Translations under genes and position numbers: made by a program | Assembly (NCBI GenBank): GCA_937874815.1 | Contig: CALNBW010000053.1 | Coordinates: 1 to 7,067 of the forward strand | Source of the DNA: an uncultured Bacillota bacterium | GTDB lineage: Bacteria; Bacillota; UBA994; UBA5500 | DNA: 7,067 nt | Direction of reading: 5' to 3' | Notes under the pieces: generated by a model | What the model was told of the DNA's origin: nothing | Database searches by the model: none | The model's input: only the letters and a program-made list of their open reading frames with translations | In this document: in pieces, positions 1-5,524 of the stretch | Layout of the letters: each line of letters opens with the position of its first letter | Numbering within the stretch: position 1 is the stretch's first letter

Positions 1-2235
1 TCTTGCGATTGGGAGCGAACCCGTTTTACCATGGATGAAGGTTGCTCCCGGGCTGTGCGCGAAGCCTTTGTCAAGTTTTACAACCAGGGGCTCATTTACC
101 GGGGCAGCTATATCACCAACTGGTGTCCCAGTTGTCAAACTGTTATTTCCGACGATGAGGTAGAGCACGAAGACCACGATAGCCACATTTGGCATTTGCG
201 CTATCCGCTAGCGGATGGCTCCGGTTTTATTGAAGTTGCTACAACTCGGCCAGAAACAATGCTAGGTGATACTGCTGTTGCTGTACACCCAGACGATTCG
301 CGCTATCAGTCGCTCCTAGGCAAAGAAGTGCTTCTACCCCTTATGGATCGCCTGATACCTATAGTGGCCGATGATTATGTTGATCCTGAATTCGGCACAG
401 GTGCCGTCAAAGTAACCCCTGCCCATGACCCAAATGACTTTGCTATCGGCCTGCGGCATCAGCTGGCCCACGTTGTGGTCATCGGTAAGGATGGCAGAAT
501 GACGGCCGAAGCCGGGAAATACGAGGGGCTAGACCGCTATGAGGCGCGGAAGGCGGTCTTAGCCGATCTGGATGGCGGCGGCTATTTGGTCAAAACTGAA
601 CCGCATCAGCACGCTGTTGGCCACTGTTATCGTTGCCATAGCGTAATCGAACCGCTGGTTTCATTGCAATGGTTCGTGAAGATGGAACCATTGGCGAAGC
701 CGGCTGTTGACGCTGTGAAGCGGGGCGAAACCAAGTTTGTGCCCGAGCGCCTTACCCGTATCTATTATCATTGGATGGAAAACGTCCACGACTGGTGTAT
801 TTCGCGCCAGCTCTGGTGGGGACACCGTATCCCAGTCTGGTATTGCCAGGATTGCGGCGAAGTAATCGCGGCTACAGAAGAACCACCCCGCTGCAGCAAA
901 TGCCAATCAACCCGGCTAGAGCAAGATCCGGATGTGCTAGATACCTGGTTCAGTTCCGCTCTTTGGCCTATGTCCACTCTGGGCTGGCCCGACAAGACAC
1001 CGGAACTCGACTATTTCTTCCCGACTAATGTGCTAGTCACGGGCAACGATATCATTTTCTTCTGGGTAGCCAAGATGATCTTCACTTCACTACATTTTAA
1101 AGGCGAGGTACCTTTCCAAGACGCACTACTGCATGGCCTGATTCGTGACGGTGAAGGACGCAAAATGTCTAAGTCACTGGGCAACGGTATTGATCCCTTA
1201 GATGTGATTGAGCAGTATGGGGCCGATACCTTGCGCTGGAGCCTGTTAGCTGGCACAACCATGGGCAACGATTCTCGCTATTACCAAGAGAAAATAGAGG
1301 CTGGGCGCAATTTTGCCAATAAGCTCTGGAACGCGTCCCGCTTTGTGCTCATGAACCTAGGCGGCTTCACAGCAGAGGAAATTGATGTGGAACATAACCT
1401 AGAGCTGGCAGACCACTGGATACTAAGCCGGGTAAACGCTGTCACCGAAGAGGTAAGCCATTTCTTAGATACCTATAATTTCGGCGAGGCCATGCGTAGT
1501 CTCTATGAGTTTACCTGGAACGAATACTGCGACTGGTATATTGAGATTGCCAAGAGCCGCCTTTATGGCGAAGACGAAGCGGCTAAGGTCACGGTTAAAT
1601 CGGTCTTGGCCCATGTGCTCGAGCAGACCTTGCGCCTGCTGCACCCCTTTATGCCGTTTATAACCGAAGAAGTGTGGCAACATCTGCCCCAGGCAGACGA
1701 AAGCATCATGATCGCGCCTTGGCCTGTCTATAAGGCAGAGTTAAAGAATGAACGAGCCGAGCGGGCCATGGGCATGGTTATGGAAGCCATCAAGGCGGTG
1801 CGCAACATTCGGGCCGAATTAGGTGTAGCGCCTAGCCGGCGTGTAGAGTGCCATATTCATGCTGCTGGCGAAGAAGAACAGGCACTGCTGCAGCAGGCTG
1901 CACCCTATTTCGGCAAAATAGCTGGTATCTCTGAATTAACCATCGGTCGCTTTGGTGATGCCAAGCCGCCGCAGGCCATGTCGGCAGTTGTCACTGGTGC
2001 CGAGCTTTATCTGCCGCTTAGCGGCCTGATCGATATCGCTCAGGAAATCGAACGCCTAGAGGCTGAGCTCAAAACCCTGAACAACGAGGTTTTGCGGGGC
2101 GAGAAGAAGCTGGCTAACCCCGGCTTCGTCAATAAGGCACCAGCTGAGGTTGTCGCGCAGGAGCGCGAGAAGCTGGCCGATTGGCAGCAGAAGCGTCGGC
2201 GCGTCGAAGAGCGGATTAAGGAGCTGCGCTCTTGA
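1..2235 (+). CDS. valS: Valyl-tRNA synthetase, 5'-truncated by window edge
   Basis: Charges tRNA-Val with valine in the cytoplasm; class I synthetase with a CP1 editing domain that hydrolyses Thr-tRNA-Val. The reading frame is open from base 1 (SCDWERTRFTMDEG...), so the gene starts upstream and the first ATG at 31 is internal. About 744 codons are present against a usual 880 or so; the missing N-terminus carries the HIGH signature. Visible landmarks are the editing motif TTRPETM (241-261), GTGAVKVTPAHDPNDF, the ISRQLWWGHRIPVWYC core, DVLDTWFSS and the KMSKS loop (1162-1176). A Cys4 knuckle (CQDC, then CSKC) follows the ISRQLWWGHRIP core. The anticodon-binding helical domain follows, and the last 65 or so residues are a Glu/Lys/Arg-rich coiled coil typical of the ValRS C-terminal tRNA-binding arm. 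The TGA stop is followed by a terminator, so valS ends its transcript. No lesion is seen. Confidence 0.97.
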   Translation, partial: SCDWERTRFTMDEGCSRAVREAFVKFYNQGLIYRGSYITNWCPSCQTVISDDEVEHEDHDSHIWHLRYPLADGSGFIEVATTRPETMLGDTAVAVHPDDSRYQSLLGKEVLLPLMDRLIPIVADDYVDPEFGTGAVKVTPAHDPNDFAIGLRHQLAHVVVIGKDGRMTAEAGKYEGLDRYEARKAVLADLDGGGYLVKTEPHQHAVGHCYRCHSVIEPLVSLQWFVKMEPLAKPAVDAVKRGETKFVPERLTRIYYHWMENVHDWCISRQLWWGHRIPVWYCQDCGEVIAATEEPPRCSKCQSTRLEQDPDVLDTWFSSALWPMSTLGWPDKTPELDYFFPTNVLVTGNDIIFFWVAKMIFTSLHFKGEVPFQDALLHGLIRDGEGRKMSKSLGNGIDPLDVIEQYGADTLRWSLLAGTTMGNDSRYYQEKIEAGRNFANKLWNASRFVLMNLGGFTAEEIDVEHNLELADHWILSRVNAVTEEVSHFLDTYNFGEAMRSLYEFTWNEYCDWYIEIAKSRLYGEDEAAKVTVKSVLAHVLEQTLRLLHPFMPFITEEVWQHLPQADESIMIAPWPVYKAELKNERAERAMGMVMEAIKAVRNIRAELGVAPSRRVECHIHAAGEEEQALLQQAAPYFGKIAGISELTIGRFGDAKPPQAMSAVVTGAELYLPLSGLIDIAQEIERLEAELKTLNNEVLRGEKKLANPGFVNKAPAEVVAQEREKLADWQQKRRRVEERIKELRS

Positions 2236-2260
2236 ACTGAGCAGAGCCAGAATAGTTCAA
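2232..2260 (+). repeat. Small inverted repeat over the valS stop codon
   Basis: TTGAACT (2232-2238) and AGTTCAA (2254-2260) form a perfect 7-bp stem with a 15-base loop, and the left arm contains the valS TGA. No T-run follows, so it is not a terminator by itself. It may protect the mRNA 3' end or be chance. A 10-bp palindrome, CCGATATCGG, lies just downstream at 2270-2279. Confidence 0.35.
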
Positions 2261-2307
2261 TAGGGGTTTCCGATATCGGCTCCAGGCAATAAGGCAGTCA
2301 TAGAAAC

Positions 2308-2341
2308 AAGCCCTTCTCCCTTATAGGGCGAGGGGCTTTTT
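2308..2341 (+). terminator. Intrinsic terminator of valS
   Basis: AAGCCC (2308-2313) pairs with GGGCTT (2333-2338). An inner CTC/GAG pairing with one or two further C-G pairs sits around a TTATA loop, and TTTTT (2337-2341) follows. The stem is imperfect, but its place about 75 bases after the valS stop and the T-run fit a Rho-independent terminator. Confidence 0.75.
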
Positions 2342-2344
2342 GCT

Positions 2345-2500
2345 TTCTCCGAGGTCGGCGCACCGTGAGGTAAGAATTGAAGGAAGCCGGGGCAAAACCT
2401 CTGCCCGAGAACGTATGACATCAGACGCGAAACTGGGGCGAAGCCGCATACCAAACCAGAGCACGAATCCTTGTAGGTATGAGGCCGACCCGTCAAGTAA
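2345..2500 (+). other. Structured, group II intron-like RNA remnant (tentative)
   Basis: No coding sequence is evident. The stretch starting GTGAGG (2364) and running through AATTGAAGGAAGCC (about 2376-2389), then CAAAACC and GCCCGAGAACG, resembles from memory the domain I scaffold of bacterial group II introns. It is also fold-prone. CGGGGC...GCCCG forms one small hairpin. A longer composite stem pairs GCATACC with GGTATG, then GCC with GGC across a single mismatch, then GGG with CCC across an internal loop, spanning roughly 2436-2492. No maturase gene and no clear domain V is seen, so if this is an intron it is a fragment. It lies directly after the valS terminator, a location some (class C) introns favour. 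An unrelated structured RNA is the alternative. Confidence 0.33.
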
Positions 2501-2535
2501 TGATAATCTCCCACCCGATCATGTCTGCCTATCGG

Positions 2536-2570
2536 ACAAGCACTTAGCATTGGTCGATCGCGTTGCTTGT
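2536..2570. repeat. 7-bp inverted repeat, 21-base loop
   Basis: ACAAGCA (2536-2542) and TGCTTGT (2564-2570) are perfect reverse complements; the loop contains CGATCG. There is no T-run. It may be the distal part of the structured segment just upstream, or chance. Confidence 0.3.
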
Positions 2571-2889
2571 TGAGACCAAAACTAGATGGCCGCTCTTAAG
2601 AAATGTACTTAATCTCAGATAGTGGGTCTAGGATAAAATAACGTTACTTTTGAGTTGACAGTAAATATGCCGCATGCTATATTTGGAGTAATCATATACT
2701 TAATTTACATCCATAATAGTGAAAGATAGCGATTTCGGCCATAGGTGTAGAACTGCTTAAGAGAAATAAAACCCATGCTAAAGTATTTATCTCTATCAAA
2801 ACTCTAGTGCTTCTACATTACAGCAATGCGTTTCCTGCAGCGTCTACAGTTGGTGTTCCTGGACAAACCACATATGAACACGCCTGGAA
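2571..2889. other. AT-rich non-coding block
   Basis: About 320 bases with no frame that looks like a gene on either strand. It is visibly richer in A and T than valS or the ATPase gene. Apart from the promoter at 2655-2683 it holds an 8-bp inverted repeat, CTCTTAAG (2593-2600) and CTTAAGAG (2756-2763), which flanks that promoter at a distance. The composition suggests horizontally acquired or decayed DNA; nothing identifies its source. Confidence 0.5.
2655..2683 (+). promoter_or_regulatory. Near-consensus sigma-A promoter with no obvious gene
   Basis: TTGACA (2655-2660) is a perfect -35 box. Exactly 17 bases later comes TATATT (2678-2683), a 5/6 match to the -10 box, preceded by TGC (2675-2677), an extended -10 element. 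Transcription would start near 2690 and run rightward. No credible protein gene begins in the next 750 bases, so the product may be a non-coding RNA, a long leader for the protease unit at 3446, or a remnant of a lost gene. I see no strong terminator between it and 3446. Confidence 0.6.
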
Positions 2890-2899
2890 AAATACTAAA

Positions 2900-2997
2900 G
2901 AAGGGAGGTGGAAACGAGGTTAAATATGGTCAAATGGGGGAAGCCCGTTAAGCAAGTAGACGTGCCCAATTCGGTGAATCGTGGCACGGCGGCGTGA
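2900..2997 (+). other. Strong ribosome-binding site with 23-codon mini-ORF
   Basis: AAGGGAGGTGG (2901-2911) is close to the full anti-Shine-Dalgarno complement, and a second GAGG lies at 2916-2919, six bases before ATG 2926. The frame from that ATG runs 23 codons (MVKWGKPVKQVDV...) to TGA 2995-2997. GTG 2908 is in the same frame but overlaps the ribosome site. The frame may be a small peptide gene, the head of a truncated gene, or chance within a structured RNA. I do not recognise the peptide. The A/G-rich site is the only gene-like signal in the block. Confidence 0.22.
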
Positions 2998-3067
2998 GAT
3001 CAACTGCCCAAGACATGTTAACAGCCAGCCCCTCAGCGTTAGGCTTGCTGTCTTGTGATGGATCACA
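2961..3067. repeat. Cluster of inverted repeats, possible structured RNA
   Basis: Three dyads follow one another. First, CGTGCC (2961-2966) pairs with GGCACG (2983-2988) around an inner ATTC/GAAT stem. Second, ACAGC-C-AGCC (3021-3030) pairs with GGCT-T-GCTGT (3042-3051) with one mismatch, and CAAG/CTTG can extend it outside a bulge. Third, TGTGAT-GG-ATCACA (3054-3067) is a 14-bp palindrome. GGATCAC recurs at 3080-3086. The density of pairing suggests either a folded RNA read from the promoter at 2655 or regulator binding sites; no known RNA family is recognised. Confidence 0.35.
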
Positions 3068-3105
3068 TCATTCCAGTCAGGATCACGCCCTTTGTCAGAC
3101 ACTTG

Positions 3106-3122
3106 TAGCATAGATGCTATGC
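3106..3122. repeat. Two overlapping palindromes
   Basis: TAGCAT (3106-3111) with ATGCTA (3114-3119), and GCATAG (3108-3113) with CTATGC (3117-3122), interlock in the same 17 bases. An outer GACA...TGTC pairing is also possible. It could be a protein-binding operator or a hairpin, and lies about 320 bases before the protease gene. Confidence 0.35.
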
Positions 3123-3125
3123 ATG

Positions 3126-3445
3126 TCGGAGAAGCACACTGGCATTTCACCCTAGAAATACTGCCTAGAAACGAGCTCTGCTGCTTTGTTTAGATCCTAA
3201 AATCTGCTTTCAATACTGCGTAAGGCCTGAATGGAAGCACCTAGCACCAGGCGAATAACGTCTTTCGCAGTCTTGAACAGAAGAAGGCACGATGCTGGAT
3301 TCTACCTTTCGAATGCAGTCTTAAAGTGTTCGGCAAACTCATGTGGTTATAATGGAACCCAGGCATTCCAATCTACATATCCTCGCGGCATATACAGAGG
3401 AAATTGTTGGGCGCGCATTGAATATAATTAGAAAGGGGTAAATCA
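3126..3445 (+). other. Gene-free leader region before protease unit
   Basis: No credible frame with a ribosome site is seen on either strand. An 8-bp direct repeat CCTAGAAA occurs at 3151-3158 and 3164-3171. TATAAT at 3348-3353 is a possible -10 box for the downstream unit, giving a leader of about 85 bases, but no good -35 box lies 16-18 bases upstream of it. The rest is featureless to my reading. Confidence 0.4.
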
Positions 3446-4003
3446 ATGACTAGGAACAGCTCTAAACGGAGTGTTGTCTTGTTGCTACTGCTCGCTCTGG
3501 TGCTAATCACTCCTATAAGTGCTTCAGCAGACACATTAAATGTTCGCGCTGTGAAGCAGGCAAAATCCAATTGGTGTTGGGCAGCATGTGCGGAAATGTT
3601 AGGGTGTTATGAGGAGCCAGGCTCTACAAGGAGCCAATGGGATGTGGTAATGCATGTCACAGGTTCTACGGATAATGTGCCAGGCAGCGCTGAGGATGCT
3701 GCTGTAGGGGCAGCTTTTGTGTGCTACAATACCTCAAGTTTCGCGGCTACTCATAGAGCTTTTAGCAAAGCCGCCATCAAAAACATGATTGACAACACCG
3801 GAAATCCGCTTATTGTCGGTATTGTCTGGGTTGACAGGGACGGGTACCCAGTGGCAGGACACATGATGGTTATCGCCGGCTATGATGATGGGCAGGTCAT
3901 GATAATCGATCCTTGGGATAGATCTACACGATGGATGGATTATCAGGATCTACTTTATTTTGAAGGCGGTTACTATCTTGACACCGTATGTTCAAATAGT
4001 TGA
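3446..4003 (+). CDS. Secreted papain-like cysteine protease (AvrRpt2/C70- or C39-like)
   Basis: Predicted extracellular or envelope thiol protease of 185 residues. ATG 3446 follows AAAGGGG (3432-3438) by seven bases. Residues 1-28 form a classic signal peptide: MTRNSSKR, then a Leu/Val-rich core, with likely cleavage after ASA (28). The mature part begins almost directly with the catalytic motif VKQAKSNWCWAACAEM: Q38 fits the oxyanion glutamine and C44 the nucleophile. H139 in AGHMMVIAGYDDG and D155 in IIDPWD complete a papain-type triad in the right order. There is no long propeptide as in true papains; about 155 mature residues match compact bacterial members such as AvrRpt2 (C70) or C39-like folds. 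Five cysteines follow the signal peptide. No anchor or wall-sorting signal is seen. It is probably co-transcribed with the next gene. The substrate is unknown; toxin, scavenging and self-processing roles are all possible. Confidence 0.9.
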   Translation: MTRNSSKRSVVLLLLLALVLITPISASADTLNVRAVKQAKSNWCWAACAEMLGCYEEPGSTRSQWDVVMHVTGSTDNVPGSAEDAAVGAAFVCYNTSSFAATHRAFSKAAIKNMIDNTGNPLIVGIVWVDRDGYPVAGHMMVIAGYDDGQVMIIDPWDRSTRWMDYQDLLYFEGGYYLDTVCSNS

Positions 4004-4016
4004 GGGGGGCGTGAGT

Positions 4017-4769
4017 ATGATAAGAATAAGAAAAGGATTGTCATGTCTTGCGATACTATTGCTAGTTGTAGCATCTCTGGTGGCCACGGTGCAATTGACC
4101 TCCGATGCTCAAGCTGTAGGTTTGGACGAAAGTATGCTCTGGGCGTCAGCCGATGTTAGAGCCGAAATTTGCCCAGGATTAAACGACAATGCTCTTAGAC
4201 AGATTTCTGATAGTGGGCTAGCAAGGATTAGAAAGCATCTCGGCGAGGGGACTGGCTATTCTTATGACCGGGCATATCGTGTCTATTCTTTGTCAAACGT
4301 TGATGTGATTAACGCCTTCAATGAAAAAGGCAGTCTGTGCCAGTGTATTTCGCCCGAGTTCAAATGGAATGTTCCGCTTATTGCGGGGAAACAAACGACT
4401 GGCACGGCTACTTTAACTCTGAGAGATAAGACCTGGTGCGTATCCTCTTTCGGAGATGCTCCGAGCGGAGAGGTTAGCCTTTTAGGCGATCTCAATAAGA
4501 TGGAGGCCTTGCTTACGGATAAGGGGTTATCAAATATCACGCAAATCAAGGCGGTCTATTTACCTCTCTATCACATCACTATGCTGTATATCTGTTCTGA
4601 TGGAGAGGAATATGCAATGGCGGTTAACGAGGCCCGTTTCACCGACATCGAAACGTATGAGATCTATACCGCCAAGCAGTTCATTGACGCTCTTGAAAAG
4701 GCTTTTGGAAAACCAGTTCCGCAGGATCCCAAAGAGCCGGTCATTTATGGACTCCCTGGCTCCAAATAG
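4017..4769 (+). CDS. Secreted protein of unknown function, partner of protease
   Basis: I do not recognise the family. The 250-residue frame starts at ATG 4017, seven bases after a G-rich ribosome site (GAGGGGGG, 4002-4009) that overlaps the upstream stop; GTG 4011 is in frame but too close to that site. MIRIRKG plus a long Leu/Val/Ala core to about residue 27 and AQA at 31-33 make a signal peptide, so the protein is exported. The mature part has a helical N-terminal portion, then a middle with strand-like stretches (TGTATLTL, IKAVYLPLYHITMLYIC) and scattered cysteines including CQC, and an acidic helix near the C-terminus ending in a Pro-rich tail. No transmembrane helix, lipobox or catalytic motif is evident. 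Thirteen bases separate it from the protease, so one mRNA is likely. It could be a substrate, inhibitor, foldase or accessory subunit; that is inference from context only. Confidence 0.85.
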   Translation: MIRIRKGLSCLAILLLVVASLVATVQLTSDAQAVGLDESMLWASADVRAEICPGLNDNALRQISDSGLARIRKHLGEGTGYSYDRAYRVYSLSNVDVINAFNEKGSLCQCISPEFKWNVPLIAGKQTTGTATLTLRDKTWCVSSFGDAPSGEVSLLGDLNKMEALLTDKGLSNITQIKAVYLPLYHITMLYICSDGEEYAMAVNEARFTDIETYEIYTAKQFIDALEKAFGKPVPQDPKEPVIYGLPGSK

Positions 4770-4783
4770 AGTGTCTTAGTTTT

Positions 4784-4811
4784 GAGCTAGCTGCACTTCG
4801 ACGGCTAGCTC
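4784..4811 (+). terminator. Hairpin after the protease unit, weak terminator
   Basis: GAGCTAGCTG (4784-4793) pairs with CGGCTAGCTC (4802-4811), ten pairs including one G-T, around an 8-base loop. It lies 15 bases after the stop of the partner gene. The following TTCATT is only weakly T-rich, so it may end transcription poorly or protect the mRNA end, with the strong hairpin 30 bases downstream acting as the real stop. Confidence 0.45.
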
Positions 4812-4838
4812 TTCATTGAAAGAAACCGCAGTTTTGCT

Positions 4839-4889
4839 AAGGGGTGCCGCGCCACGTTTATCTGCAAACGTGGCGCGGCACCCCTTTTT
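4839..4889 (+). terminator. Exceptional 21-bp perfect hairpin with T-run
   Basis: The left arm (4839-4859) and right arm (4866-4886) are exact reverse complements over 21 bases, with a 6-base loop ATCTGC. TTTTT (4885-4889) begins within the end of the right arm. The arms are G+C-rich (GGGGTGCCGCGCC core). On the plus strand this is a textbook intrinsic terminator for the protease unit. On the minus strand the hairpin ends the broken gene at 4953-5410 but is followed by AGCAAAAC rather than a T-run, so two-way action is less certain. The length and perfection are more than termination needs and may mark a dispersed palindromic repeat family. Confidence 0.8.
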
Positions 4890-4952
4890 CTATCGCTACC
4901 CCCCTCAACATAGCGTCTACCTAGGGGCTTTTTCCCTTTTGAAGCCGGTTCC

Positions 4953-5410
4953 TTACTCCTGCTGCAGTGGTCGAAAGTGGGCAATGGTTGTGCCATCGCG
5001 TAACACGGCGATGGCCTTTATTGCTTCTTCACCAGGCGGGCGATAGTAGCAGACGCGGGCCCGGGCCGGGTGTTTGCCGGTGAAGCCCGAGACAATCATC
5101 TGGTCTTTCCAGTGACAGGCTAGGCCGTCTTCTGCTAGTTCTTCCTCTATCTCCCCGCAGGTGGCCATGGCATCAGGGTAATAAAAAGCTTCTGTAGTGA
5201 GGTCGCTCTGGTTGACTAGTATGTCGGCTAGTTCGTTCAGGTCCTGAAAGGTAATGAGCTGCGTCTGGCGCGAAAACTGCCGCTGCCGCCGATACCGGGC
5301 CGATAGGTATCGATGCGAAACTGAAACTCATCCAGGTCACAATCGTTAAGTGTTTGCCCTTCACGGGCCTTTAGAGTTTCTAGGCCTAGATTGATGGCTG
5401 GGTATTCCAA
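4953..5410 (-). pseudogene. Hypothetical protein gene broken by one frameshift
   Basis: A minus-strand gene is readable in two joined frames. TTG at 5410-5408 lies six bases after AAGGGGGTGG and opens MEYPAINLGLETL... for 38 codons. The frame is then lost at the short C-run near 5297-5299 (minus-strand CGG CCC GG). The continuation, RYRRQRQFSRQTQLITFQDLN..., runs through ...MATCGEIEEELAEDG... to TAA at 4953-4955. Adding one base restores a continuous 152-residue soluble protein with an acidic character and no signal peptide or membrane segment. I do not recognise the family. The lesion may be a true mutation or a sequencing error; a programmed slip is unlikely because no canonical slippery heptamer is present. 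A short inverted repeat (CGATACC/GGTATCG) overlaps the break. The gene diverges from the ATPase gene at 5522. Confidence 0.6.
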
Positions 5411-5438
5411 AGCATACCACCCCCTTATGCTGATAGCC

Positions 5439-5453
5439 TGCCCTACTGGGGCA
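5439..5453. promoter_or_regulatory. Small dyad in divergent intergenic region
   Basis: TGCCC (5439-5443) and GGGCA (5449-5453) are reverse complements around TACTG, midway between the starts of the minus-strand gene (5410) and the ATPase gene (5522). Its position would suit an operator for both genes, but five base pairs is weak evidence. No convincing -35/-10 pair was found for either gene here. Confidence 0.2.
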
Positions 5454-5507
5454 AAACTTAGGATTTTTTGACGCTGTCTGGGACAAAATATGCCAGGATT
5501 GAACTAC

Positions 5508-5524
5508 GGGGGGGATGTATTTTG
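5508..5524 (+). promoter_or_regulatory. G-run ribosome-binding site deciding a TTG start
   Basis: Seven consecutive G (5508-5514) precede TTG 5522-5524 by seven bases, the proper spacing. ATG 5515 directly abuts the G-run but its frame stops after four codons. The upstream in-frame TTG 5468 has no ribosome site. So TTG 5522 is the chosen start of the ATPase gene. Confidence 0.6.

Noticed and set aside
661..1683. Several minus-strand and alternative-frame ORFs of 70-85 codons inside valS
   Set aside because: They lie antisense or out of frame to an unmistakable synthetase and have no ribosome sites or domain features.
2257..2573. Overlapping ORFs of 97 (minus) and 77 (plus) codons after valS
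   Set aside because: Low-complexity composition, no ribosome site, and they overlap the terminator and the structured RNA-like stretch.
2920..3150. Minus-strand 76-codon ORF
   Set aside because: No Shine-Dalgarno before its ATG, no recognisable motif, and it overlaps the hairpin cluster. A relic of a gene cannot be fully excluded.
3423..3428. TATAAT just before the protease gene as its -10 box
   Set aside because: Transcription would begin inside the ribosome-binding site at 3432-3438, and no -35 box lies at the right distance.
3231..3431. Plus-strand 66-codon ORF upstream of the protease
   Set aside because: No ribosome site and a protein of random appearance.
5173..5364. Minus-strand 63-codon ORF
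   Set aside because: It is the third frame across the broken gene; the two other frames join into a more protein-like sequence.
5468..5521. Upstream TTG 5468 as the ATPase start, and TTGACG there as a -35 box
   Set aside because: The TTG has no ribosome site, whereas 5522 has one at ideal spacing. No acceptable -10 box lies 16-18 bases after TTGACG.
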